Shown piece by piece: positions 1 to 7,275 of a DNA stretch of 64,000 bases. The notes beneath the pieces are model-generated. The model had not been told where the DNA came from. It did not search any database and worked only from the letters and a program-made list of their open reading frames with translations. Origin of the DNA: Jingyaoa shaoxingensis. GTDB taxonomy: Bacteria > Bacillota > Clostridia > Lachnospirales > Lachnospiraceae. The position numbers and the translations under genes are program-made. The stretch spans positions 1-64,000 of the forward strand of contig NZ_JACRSZ010000018.1 of assembly GCF_014385005.1 (NCBI RefSeq), read 5' to 3'. Position 1 is the first letter of the stretch. Every line of letters begins with the position of its first letter.

Positions 1-222
<222 letters not shown>

Positions 223-383
223 AATGTTTGATTCCGGGATCAAAATTAACGTCTAGCTAATCTATCCCTTTTACTGTTTTATAAGGTCAGTTCCTTGAAT
301 TAACTTTTAGAATCTTTCAAGGTTGTTTCACTGTTCAATTATCAAGGTTCTTTGTTGTTTTGTCTCTCAACAGTAACTTTGAT

Positions 384-412
384 ATCATATCACTGTTTCA
401 GAAGTTTGTCAA
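384..412 (-). promoter_or_regulatory. rRNA operon promoter P2 (proximal)
   Basis: Minus strand TTGACA (412-407), 17-nt spacer, TATGAT (389-384), about 160 nt upstream of the 16S 5' end. Two A5 tracts lie directly upstream (417-421, 426-430). This is a near-consensus housekeeping promoter. Confidence 0.85.
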
Positions 413-485
413 CAACTTTTTCAACTTTTTCAATCTTTCGATTGAAGTTTTGTGTTTCTCACTGTCTCTGTCAGACAACTCTATT

Positions 486-514
486 ATATTAGCACCCGTG
501 CCAGTATTTGTCAA
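486..514 (-). promoter_or_regulatory. rRNA operon promoter P1 (distal) with phased A-tracts
   Basis: Minus strand TTGACA (514-509), 17-nt spacer, TAATAT (491-486). Three A6-A7 tracts upstream (519-524, 528-534, 539-545) recur about every helical turn, which fits a curved DNA or UP-element. Tandem promoters of this type are usual for rRNA operons of Firmicutes. Confidence 0.85.
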
Positions 515-561
515 CACATTTTTTCAATTTTTTTCGACTTTTTTTCAAAAACCCCATTTGC

Positions 562-597
562 AAGATTAAATCCCACACTTCTGTGGAATTTAATCTT
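562..597 (-). terminator. probable terminator after the SDR gene
   Basis: Sixteen-base stem 562-577 / 582-597 with one mismatch and a 4-nt loop, located 26 nt after the dehydrogenase stop. The U-run on the minus transcript is displaced (GGGGTTTTTG about 8 nt on), so termination may be imperfect. It separates this gene from the rRNA promoters. Confidence 0.55.
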
Positions 598-622
598 ACC
601 AAAAGAATATTGTTACTGCTCA

Positions 623-1390
623 TTATTTTACAAGATATCCGCCATCTACCGGGATGATTGCCCCATTGAGGTAATCCGATGCGTCAGATGCCAGAAATAC
701 GCACGGGCCTTTCATATCTTCCGGAGTTCCCCATACATGTGCCGGAATACGTCCGGTGATCTCTGCACACCTTGGATTTGACGGATCAGTCAGTGCCGTA
801 TTCATCTCGGTATCCATATACCCAGGTGCCAGTGCATTTACATTAATCTTCTTAGATGCCCACTCATTGCAGAATGCTTTGGTAAGCTGTGCCACCGCTC
901 CCTTGGATGCTGCATATGCCGGAACTGTATAGCCACCAAAGAAGGATAACATGGATGCAATATTAATGATCTTTCCCTTGCTGTCCTGTGCTATGAATTT
1001 CTTTGCTGCTCGCTGGCACCAGTCAAAAACTGCATTCTGGTTTACTTCTATTACATAGTTATAATCTTCTACAGGAAACTCTTCGCTCGGATGACGTCGC
1101 TGTACTCCCGCAGCATTCACCAGAATATCCAGATGATCTCCCAGTTTTGCCACTGCCTCTTCAAATCCTCTGGCGCGATCCTGTGGATCTCCCAGATTGA
1201 CAACTGCGCCATGACACTGGTATCCCTTTTTGATAAATTCTTCTGCTACTGTATATACTTTATCAGAGGATCCTACAATTACTACTTCTGCCCCCGCTTC
1301 CATCAGACCTTCTGCCATACCGTGTCCCAGACCTCTGGTACCACCTGTTACAATTGCTTTTCTTCTTGTCAGATCTGTAAAATTTCTCAT
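623..1390 (-). CDS. kduD: short-chain dehydrogenase, KduD-type
   Basis: A 255-residue SDR protein most like 2-dehydro-3-deoxy-D-gluconate 5-dehydrogenase (KduD), which interconverts keto-deoxy sugar acids from uronate or pectin breakdown using NAD(H). Visible: TGGTRGLG cofactor loop (15-22), NAAG (92-95), catalytic Ser146, Tyr159 and Lys163 (YAASK), and the KduD-like segments GVQRRH and VDGGYL near the end. The start is chosen 7 nt after GGAGG (1402-1398); another in-frame ATG lies one codon earlier. It stands alone, without kduI or kdgK/kdgA beside it, but has LacI-type operators upstream and a LacI gene next to it, so regulated sugar-acid metabolism is likely. Substrate is inferred only. 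Confidence 0.85.
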   Translation of the reverse strand: MRNFTDLTRRKAIVTGGTRGLGHGMAEGLMEAGAEVVIVGSSDKVYTVAEEFIKKGYQCHGAVVNLGDPQDRARGFEEAVAKLGDHLDILVNAAGVQRRHPSEEFPVEDYNYVIEVNQNAVFDWCQRAAKKFIAQDSKGKIINIASMLSFFGGYTVPAYAASKGAVAQLTKAFCNEWASKKINVNALAPGYMDTEMNTALTDPSNPRCAEITGRIPAHVWGTPEDMKGPCVFLASDASDYLNGAIIPVDGGYLVK

Positions 1391-1423
1391 CATGCTTCCT
1401 CCGTGAATTAAGATATCCTTATT

Positions 1424-1437
1424 TGCAATCGATTGCA
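1424..1437. promoter_or_regulatory. LacI-family operator O1 (perfect palindrome)
   Basis: TGCAATCGATTGCA is a perfect 14-bp palindrome with a central CG, the usual layout of a LacI-family site. It lies about 8-21 nt downstream of the predicted kduD start of transcription, so binding should block transcription. The neighbouring LacI gene is the likely ligand. Confidence 0.75.
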
Positions 1438-1451
1438 TTGTTATGTTTCAT

Positions 1452-1480
1452 ATATTATCATTTATAAACTATTTTGGCAA
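1452..1480 (-). promoter_or_regulatory. promoter of the kduD-type gene
   Basis: Minus strand TTGCCA (1480-1475), 17-nt spacer, TAATAT (1457-1452). Transcription would start near 1445, just before operator O1. Confidence 0.6.
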
Positions 1481-1550
1481 TATACATATTTTATAATTTT
1501 TCTTATATTTATCATATATTTTTATACGCTTTATCCTCCTGTTATCTTAT

Positions 1551-1564
1551 TGCAATCGATTTCA
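1551..1564. promoter_or_regulatory. LacI-family operator O2 (imperfect)
   Basis: TGCAATCGATTTCA matches O1 in 13 of 14 positions (12th base differs). Its centre is 127 bp from that of O1, close to 12 helical turns, as expected for two sites on one face of the helix. Confidence 0.6.
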
Positions 1565-1645
1565 TCCCGCGCATCTTTTCTTCGTTCCGGCCGGCACAAA
1601 ACAACTGTTCACCGGCAAATAGCTCTGCGTCTTTATGGAATATTT

Positions 1646-1787
1646 GTAACTGTTCAGAACCCACTGTTCCGCGAGGTGTTTTGGCATGAATATGCCAAAA
1701 TCCCGAAACATTCACGCCAAAATTCTATCGCCAAAGGCGATTTTATTGAATTTTGGCTTCGTATCTGTGAAGGTACTGAACAGATAC
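1646..1787 (-). repeat. dispersed inverted repeat, composite copy (A)
   Basis: Ends GTAACTGTTCAG (1646-1657) and CTGAACAGATAC (1776-1787) form a terminal inverted repeat shared with other intergenic copies in this window. Read on the minus strand, this is the short element seen at 18523-18569 with about 95 nt extra in its centre. The extra part holds nested hairpins (a palindrome around TTTTGGCA...TGCCAAAA, and TCGCC/GGCGA) and the 12-mer GCGAGGTGTTTT (1671-1682), also found in the element at 56323-56466. It lies just downstream of the LacI gene. Confidence 0.75.
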
Positions 1788-1863
1788 GAAATATTTCTTT
1801 CTATATCTCAAAAGACAGCAACTCCATGCTTCCATGAAATCACTGTCTCTTTCTCATTCTCTT

Positions 1864-2874
1864 TTATGTACTTTCTCTCCGGATCACTTCTGCCGGAAGT
1901 ATCATCCGGTGGTTTACCGGGCGTCCCTGCAGTACATCCATCAGCGTGTTTGCCGCTGCCAGACTCATATCTCCCGATTTGTTATCTATCGTTGTCAGTG
2001 TCGGCGAACAGACCTGTCCATACAGCGTATTGTCTACTCCTATAATCGCTGTCTGCTCCGGTATTCGGATCCCCTGTCTTTTCAGTTCCTTCATACAGCC
2101 TACTGCCAGCATATCTGTCTCACAGAGAATGCCATCCACAGCCGGCATTTTTTTTAGCAGTTCAACAGTCTCCATTCGGCCGCGTTCTACAGAGCTTCTG
2201 GGACCTGCCGTTCCGTCCACTTCTGCAAAAATCATTCTCTCTGCGCCTTCCATTCCCAGACGCAACATCCCCGTGGTAAACCCACGCTGCTTTCTTTTAT
2301 TTGCCGGATTTGCCACATCCATAAGATATGCCAGATTCTTCCGTCCCTTTTGCGCCAGCAGCGCAACCGCTTCCTCTATGCCCCGTTCCTCATCTGTCTG
2401 AACACTGTAGGTATTGGGCAGATCCAGATCTCCATTCATTACTACAATCGGAATATTAGAAAGGTGCTGCTTTACGCTCTCCTTCACTTCCTCGATTTCA
2501 AACATAGAACCGATAAAAATAGCTCCTTCCACACGCCGCTGTTCCAGAATCTGTATATACTGTGCCTTCTTTTTGCTGTCACCACCTGTACTGAAGGTAA
2601 TGCAGGTATATCCCTGCCGCGTCATCTCCTGTTCAATGACATAGGCAGACTCTGTATGGTGTGATACCCTGATATCTTCAATCAATATACCAATAAACCG
2701 GGATGCCTGTGTTACCAGCCCTCTGGCTGCGACATCCGGAATGTAGTGATATTCATCCAGAATCTTCTGCACCTTTTTTCGGGTGCTCTCACTGATACCC
2801 GGACGTTTGTTGATAACGCGGGAAACCGTACTGGCAGAAACCCCCGCTTCCCGTGCAATATCATAAATTGTCAT
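1864..2874 (-). CDS. LacI-family transcriptional regulator
   Basis: A 336-residue LacI/GalR regulator: N-terminal helix-turn-helix (residues 1-22, DIAREAGVSASTVSRVIN) and a periplasmic-binding-like sugar-sensing core through the end. It should bind the palindromes at 1424 and 1551. Start chosen at ATG 2874 because GAGG lies 8 nt upstream and family members begin with the MTIYDIA pattern; a GTG two codons earlier overlaps the upstream stop (ATGTGA). It is the last gene of a coupled operon with two esterases and an acyltransferase-like protein, so it may sense a product of those enzymes. Effector unknown. Confidence 0.93.
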   Translation of the reverse strand: MTIYDIAREAGVSASTVSRVINKRPGISESTRKKVQKILDEYHYIPDVAARGLVTQASRFIGILIEDIRVSHHTESAYVIEQEMTRQGYTCITFSTGGDSKKKAQYIQILEQRRVEGAIFIGSMFEIEEVKESVKQHLSNIPIVVMNGDLDLPNTYSVQTDEERGIEEAVALLAQKGRKNLAYLMDVANPANKRKQRGFTTGMLRLGMEGAERMIFAEVDGTAGPRSSVERGRMETVELLKKMPAVDGILCETDMLAVGCMKELKRQGIRIPEQTAIIGVDNTLYGQVCSPTLTTIDNKSGDMSLAAANTLMDVLQGRPVNHRMILPAEVIRREST

Positions 2875-2876
2875 TT

Positions 2877-4685
2877 TCACATCCTCAATTTCTTATGAAA
2901 TTCTCTGAGTGTATCTTTTTTCTGAAAAATCAGAAGTCCTGCCAATACCAGAAAGCTGATTCCGGAACAGATCACTGACGGATACACAAAGGTCGTTAAG
3001 TTCAAAAATGTCAGTATCACCGGTATACATCCCGCCATGGCTGCCTGAACCAGATAAAACAGATATTCTTCTCTTTCCAGATGCTGTACTCTGGCAATCA
3101 CTGCCATGGAACACAGCACGCCCAATGCACCGATCGGCAGTACAAAATCCAGTGACCAGCCAATCCAGCCCGTATAATGATCCCACAACACTGCCAGTAT
3201 GGTGACCAGAAGAAGCTGCCACATCTCATTTTTCAGAATATTGCGCCGCTTACTGTAAGCCACTGCTACCAGCAGCCAAGTGCACACTGTTCCTGCCGCC
3301 ACAAACCAGAACCAGTTCAAATCTCCGGTTATCAGATAATCCAGCACTGCACTTGCAACCACTGCCACAAGACACAGAAATGTAAACAGACGGAAAATCT
3401 GCTTTCCTTCTTTTTCCAGTTCCTGGTTTCTTCCCGGAAAATCCTGCTCTTCTTCCCTGAAACCAACCTCTTCTTCTCTTAAAATTTTCTGGAAATTTCT
3501 CTGGATATTGTCATTCGGCAGCTTGGAAGTAAAACCAAGCAGCATCTGATCCTGATATGAACAGGAACACAGCTGCAGAATATTCGTACTGGCAAAAATA
3601 CCAAAATGATCTATATATTTTTCATATCCAGGCGAGAACCGAACAATTCCAATATTAGAATAAACGGCGGTAATACTCCGGCTTCCCAGAGACGCCCCCA
3701 GCATCAGGAAATATTTTTTTATCTCCAACGGTACTGCACGTATTACCGGATTCTTCTCCAGCCGGACATATCCACTCATTCGCTGTGCTACATTCTCTCT
3801 TGACAGTCCCTGTTCAAACTGTACTTTTACGTGATCCACCACTTCTTTTAAAGTCGTGTTTTCTGTAAAGGTATGTCCCACCTCAATCCATCCAAAGAAA
3901 TTTGTCATAGACTGGGACGGAAAATAATTGCGGAGATTTACCGGAATCATCAATGCAACCGGTCTTTTTCTTTTGTTCCTTGGAATCTCTTCTCCAATGG
4001 CGCAGAGCATAACCGCCGCCAGAAATATGGTAATGGACACTCCATAAGATTTCGCTTTCTTATGGATCTCCTTCACCGGAATATTCAGTTCGGTAATCTT
4101 CATATCCTCATGAGGCAGCTTTTCGCCTTTCAGGCGCACAGCATGAGACTTTCTCTCTGCCCTGCCGCTCTCTGCCGTATAATACTGTGAAAAACTGTCT
4201 TCTTCCTGATCTCCAGGCGTACTCACTTCATCCAGACAGATCTTACTCAGCTCTTCTTCCGGATGAAGTAATATCAAATAATTCTGCACCAGTTCCTGCA
4301 GGAAATGCATGGCTCCGGTGCCGTCTGTCAGCGCATGATAAACTTCAAAATTGATACGTTTTTTATAATAAGTCACTTCAAAAAGCAGGGTCTTTTTATC
4401 CGGAATATATAAGCTGCTGCACGGAGGTTTCTTTTCTTCCTTCACCACCGGAAGAATATCCCTGCGCTCCAGGTAAAACCAGAACAGGCCTTTACGCAGT
4501 ACTGCCTGAAACAATGGATATCTTTTCATAGTCTCATCCAGAGCCTGCTGCAAAATCTCCGGATCTACGTTTTCCTTGCATTCACAGTAAAACCGGAATA
4601 CCCTGGTATCATTTTTTCCGGTCACCAGCGGAAATGCCAGTGCCGCATTATCCAGCTTTCTCCACCTCGAATAGCCTGTTTCCAT
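2877..4685 (-). CDS. membrane acyltransferase-like protein (condensation-type N-terminus)
   Basis: 602 residues. The first ~400 resemble the condensation / alcohol-acetyltransferase / wax-synthase superfamily: the motif YHALTDGTGAMHF carries HxxxDG, the catalytic signature of these CoA-dependent acyltransferases. After an acidic linker (about 395-425) come roughly six hydrophobic segments, so the enzyme is probably anchored in the membrane; I recall this tail as a DUF6320-type domain but cannot confirm it. The ATG overlaps the stop of the upstream esterase (TAATG) and GGGAAG precedes it. Between two esterases and a LacI regulator, a role in forming or transferring ester-linked acyl groups is plausible. 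Substrate unknown. Confidence 0.75.
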   Translation of the reverse strand: METGYSRWRKLDNAALAFPLVTGKNDTRVFRFYCECKENVDPEILQQALDETMKRYPLFQAVLRKGLFWFYLERRDILPVVKEEKKPPCSSLYIPDKKTLLFEVTYYKKRINFEVYHALTDGTGAMHFLQELVQNYLILLHPEEELSKICLDEVSTPGDQEEDSFSQYYTAESGRAERKSHAVRLKGEKLPHEDMKITELNIPVKEIHKKAKSYGVSITIFLAAVMLCAIGEEIPRNKRKRPVALMIPVNLRNYFPSQSMTNFFGWIEVGHTFTENTTLKEVVDHVKVQFEQGLSRENVAQRMSGYVRLEKNPVIRAVPLEIKKYFLMLGASLGSRSITAVYSNIGIVRFSPGYEKYIDHFGIFASTNILQLCSCSYQDQMLLGFTSKLPNDNIQRNFQKILREEEVGFREEEQDFPGRNQELEKEGKQIFRLFTFLCLVAVVASAVLDYLITGDLNWFWFVAAGTVCTWLLVAVAYSKRRNILKNEMWQLLLVTILAVLWDHYTGWIGWSLDFVLPIGALGVLCSMAVIARVQHLEREEYLFYLVQAAMAGCIPVILTFLNLTTFVYPSVICSGISFLVLAGLLIFQKKDTLREFHKKLRM

Positions 4686-5626
4686 TATTCTTCGCTTCCC
4701 TTCAGAAATGCATTGATATATGTAAAACTCTCCTGCACATGCAGAAAAAGGATTCCCAGGGCAAAGAAGCCATGAAAGGCTCCTTCAATCCTGTGTACGT
4801 CCACTTCGTTTCCGGCGTTCAGAAGCTTTTTCCCGTAATCCTCGCCCTCATCTCTGAGCGGATCCAGTTCTGCCGTCAGGATCAGGGTTCTTGGAAGGCC
4901 GGAAAAATCTTCTGCCATCAGCGGTGCAAAATACGGATTCTGCCGGTCCTGCGGACTACTCTCGTACAGCTTCAGATAATCTTCCATCTTCACAGAGGTC
5001 AGAAGATAGTCCGTACCATTTTCCTGTACGGAAGGGTATGGTGACTCTTCTGTATAGCAATTATTCAATGCCGGATAAATCAGGATCTGACGTTTTGGTG
5101 TAAAGTCTCCTGTATCTCTTGCCTTCAGACAGACTGCCGCTGTCAGGTTACCCCCTGCAGAATCCCCCATAATCGTGATCTGATCAGGATGAATTTTCAG
5201 AATACTATGATTCGTATACAATGCCTTCGCCGCTGCATAACAGTCCTCAAATGCCGTCGGAAAACGATACTCCGGTGCCAGGCGGTATTCTACCGAGGCT
5301 ACAATACATCCCGTTGACTGCGCCATTCGTGCACAGACACGGTTATAAGTCTCTACACTCTCTGTCACCCAGCCGCCGCCATGAAAAAAGAGCAACACAG
5401 ACAGATTGCTTCGCTCCTCCGGTTCCAGCTTCATATCTTCTTCTGTCGGGAAATATAGTCTGACCGGTACTTCATAATCTCCGTTATAGATTCCGGTATC
5501 CAGTTTTTTCAGAAAAATCCGAAGGGCATCCAGCTTTTTCAGATCTGCCAGTCTCCTGGATGATTCTACGTCTATATTACCATATGATAAGGCATGCAGC
5601 AGCGCATGCATGGTTTTTGAAATCAA
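4685..5626 (-). CDS. alpha/beta hydrolase, HSL-type esterase
   Basis: 313 residues of the hormone-sensitive-lipase-like esterase family. The oxyanion motif HGGGW is at 82-86, the nucleophile motif GDSAGG at 154-159 (Ser156), and the probable acid and base are Asp255 (AELDPLRDEG) and His285 (FHGFF). No signal peptide, so cytoplasmic. The start appears to be TTG overlapping the upstream stop, with AAAGGGG 8 nt before it; an ATG lies five codons inside. It is second of the coupled esterase-esterase-acyltransferase-LacI operon. Acetyl or short-acyl ester hydrolysis is expected from the family; the substrate is unknown. Confidence 0.88.
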   Translation of the reverse strand: MISKTMHALLHALSYGNIDVESSRRLADLKKLDALRIFLKKLDTGIYNGDYEVPVRLYFPTEEDMKLEPEERSNLSVLLFFHGGGWVTESVETYNRVCARMAQSTGCIVASVEYRLAPEYRFPTAFEDCYAAAKALYTNHSILKIHPDQITIMGDSAGGNLTAAVCLKARDTGDFTPKRQILIYPALNNCYTEESPYPSVQENGTDYLLTSVKMEDYLKLYESSPQDRQNPYFAPLMAEDFSGLPRTLILTAELDPLRDEGEDYGKKLLNAGNEVDVHRIEGAFHGFFALGILFLHVQESFTYINAFLKGSEE

Positions 5627-6519
5627 TCATTCAACCCCTTTCTGTGAAAAAACTCACATTCCTGTGTATTACATTCAGCTCCTGCAGGTTCCTTCATATT
5701 CACATGAAATACGTGATACAATGGTTTTTCCTCTGTACCATAGATCCGGAAAGTATATTCTACTCCCTGTTTTTTCAATTCCTCTTCCAGAAGAAAAGCC
5801 TGTGGATAACAGAAATCCCCCACACAGGTCATGAGATACACCGGTGGAAAATGAGGATTCACATGATCCGTCACATTGACCATCTTTCTCTCCCTTTCCG
5901 ATCCCTTTTCCGGTAGAAGATCTTCCATCAAATCCTTGTCATCTTCGCTTCCTATCACATTTTTCTCACCCAGCGGACAGTATACTCCACAATTTAATGC
6001 CACTGCGGTCGGCACAAATCGACGTGGCACGGTAAAAGGATACTCTGCAGCATAGTCTGCATCTGTGCAGATGGCACTGTACAGACCACACAGGTGGGCT
6101 CCTGCTGAATCTCCCACCATGAATACTCTCTCCATATCCAGTCCATAGGTATCCTGATTCTGATACATCCATTCTACCACTGAGTTGACGTCACAGAGCT
6201 GTGCCGGAAACTGATTCTCCGGTGCCAGGCGGTAATTAAAATTCACTACGGCAAACCCTTTCTGTGCAAGAGACATTCCATAAAACTGATAGATTTCCTT
6301 ATTTCCGTATACCCAGCCACCGCCATGGATATTGACAATCACCGGCAGTTTCCCTTTCTGCTCCTTTGGCCGGTAAACATCCAGAAGGTTCCATACCGGA
6401 TCTGATCCGTAAGCAATATTGTCAAAACGTTCAATATCTTCCGGGGTAGTCAGCCCTGCATCTCTTTTTGCATCCCCGATTTTCCATTCTTTTCTTACTC
6501 TTTCACTGGTCTTTGACAT
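5623..6519 (-). CDS. alpha/beta hydrolase, carboxylesterase-like
   Basis: 298 residues with HGGGW at 65-69, GDSAGAH at 136-142 (Ser138), probable Asp235 and a His near 269-272, the layout of HSL/BD-FAE-type esterases. Only low identity to the next gene is visible, so the two are likely different in substrate rather than recent copies. First gene of the operon; ATG with GGGGGAG 9 nt upstream. Only about 30 nt separate its start from the terminator at 6551-6588, so the promoter is not obvious and may overlap that hairpin. Cytoplasmic; could remove acyl groups from imported plant or mucin glycans, an inference from context only. Confidence 0.87.
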   Translation of the reverse strand: MSKTSERVRKEWKIGDAKRDAGLTTPEDIERFDNIAYGSDPVWNLLDVYRPKEQKGKLPVIVNIHGGGWVYGNKEIYQFYGMSLAQKGFAVVNFNYRLAPENQFPAQLCDVNSVVEWMYQNQDTYGLDMERVFMVGDSAGAHLCGLYSAICTDADYAAEYPFTVPRRFVPTAVALNCGVYCPLGEKNVIGSEDDKDLMEDLLPEKGSERERKMVNVTDHVNPHFPPVYLMTCVGDFCYPQAFLLEEELKKQGVEYTFRIYGTEEKPLYHVFHVNMKEPAGAECNTQECEFFHRKGLND

Positions 6520-6550
6520 ATTCCGTCTCCCCCTTCATTTCCTATATGCA

Positions 6551-6588
6551 AAAACGGACATGGAAATCCCATCTCCATGCCCGTTTTT
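6551..6588. terminator. intrinsic terminator after cytidylate-kinase-like gene
   Basis: Stem ACGGGCATGGA / TTCCATGTCCGT on the minus strand followed by TTTTTG; a T-run also follows on the plus strand, so it could act both ways. It lies 1 nt after the kinase stop. Confidence 0.85.
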
Positions 6589-6589
6589 T

Positions 6590-7198
6590 CTATTCTTCTG
6601 CTTCAGATGCTGCTTCCACGATCAGTTTCACACACAAATCATAGCCCAGCTTACCACTGTCCAGTGTCATATCGTAGTTGTGGCTGTCGCCCCATTTACG
6701 GCCATTGCTGTAATGATTGTAGTAATTGTGTCTGGCACGGTCTCTCTTGGACAGCATCTTCTGAATCTCGGTAGCGTTCTTCGTACCGGTCAGTTCTGTC
6801 ACACGCACGCCTCTGTGCAGTTCATCTGCATGAATGAATACATTCAGCGTGTCGATCTCAGCTTCTTTTAAAATCACATCCGCACAGCGTCCAAGAATGA
6901 CGCAAGGTCCCTTCTGTGCCATCTTAATGATGATGGCTTTCTGGATCTCATGAATGGCATCCTGTGAATCATTAAAATAAGAGCTGGAAATGGAACTGAT
7001 CTTTTTCCAGATATCATCACCTGTAGAACGGTCTTCCTCTTCTTTTTCAATCAATTTCTTCTCAAAACCGCTCTCTTCTACCGTTGCGCGGACAATATCA
7101 CGGTCATAAAACGGAATCCCCAGTGTCTCTGCCACCTTTGTTCCGATGGAATGTCCACCTGCACCATATTCACGGCTGATTGTGATCACTTTATTCAT
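6590..7198 (-). CDS. cytidylate kinase-like protein
   Basis: 202 residues of the cytidylate-kinase-like (Cytidylate_kin2-type) family, common in Clostridia. The start ITISREYGAGGHSIG carries a glycine-rich loop in the place of a P-loop, but with GGHS rather than a canonical GKS/T, so nucleotide kinase activity is unproven. Further family marks are FYDRDI and the LGRCADV segment. Start set at ATG 7198 with GGGAGG 8 nt upstream, 17 codons inside the longest open frame. It has its own promoter in the gap after the Lon-like gene and a strong terminator, so it is probably a single-gene unit. Confidence 0.85.
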   Translation of the reverse strand: MNKVITISREYGAGGHSIGTKVAETLGIPFYDRDIVRATVEESGFEKKLIEKEEEDRSTGDDIWKKISSISSSYFNDSQDAIHEIQKAIIIKMAQKGPCVILGRCADVILKEAEIDTLNVFIHADELHRGVRVTELTGTKNATEIQKMLSKRDRARHNYYNHYSNGRKWGDSHNYDMTLDSGKLGYDLCVKLIVEAASEAEE

Positions 7199-7239
7199 AG
7201 TAAATACCTCCCGTATGTTTTCCAACTTTCTCTTCATAC

Positions 7240-7268
7240 AGTATAGCATGAATCTCTCCGAAGCTCAA
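7240..7268 (-). promoter_or_regulatory. promoter of cytidylate-kinase-like gene
   Basis: Minus strand TTGAGC (7268-7263), 17-nt spacer, TATACT (7245-7240) with an extended TGn element. Confidence 0.6.
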
Positions 7269-7275
7269 AATAAAT

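Larger units (their letters stand above)
223..561 (-). other. 16S leader and upstream promoter region
   Basis: This gene-free stretch is the transcribed leader and promoter region of the rRNA operon. It is AT-rich, has no convincing reading frame with a ribosome site, and contains the two promoters listed separately. Confidence 0.8.
1391..1863. other. intergenic region between lacI and kduD-type gene
   Basis: A 470-nt gap holding, from right to left, the composite repeat A, operator O2, a stretch of very AT-rich DNA, the promoter and operator O1. I see no credible gene: the open frames crossing it lack ribosome sites and family resemblance. Confidence 0.7.

Noticed and set aside
1433..2157. 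Several plus-strand frames over the kduD-lacI gap
   Set aside because: They run through the promoter, operators and a repeat element, and then antisense to lacI; no ribosome sites.
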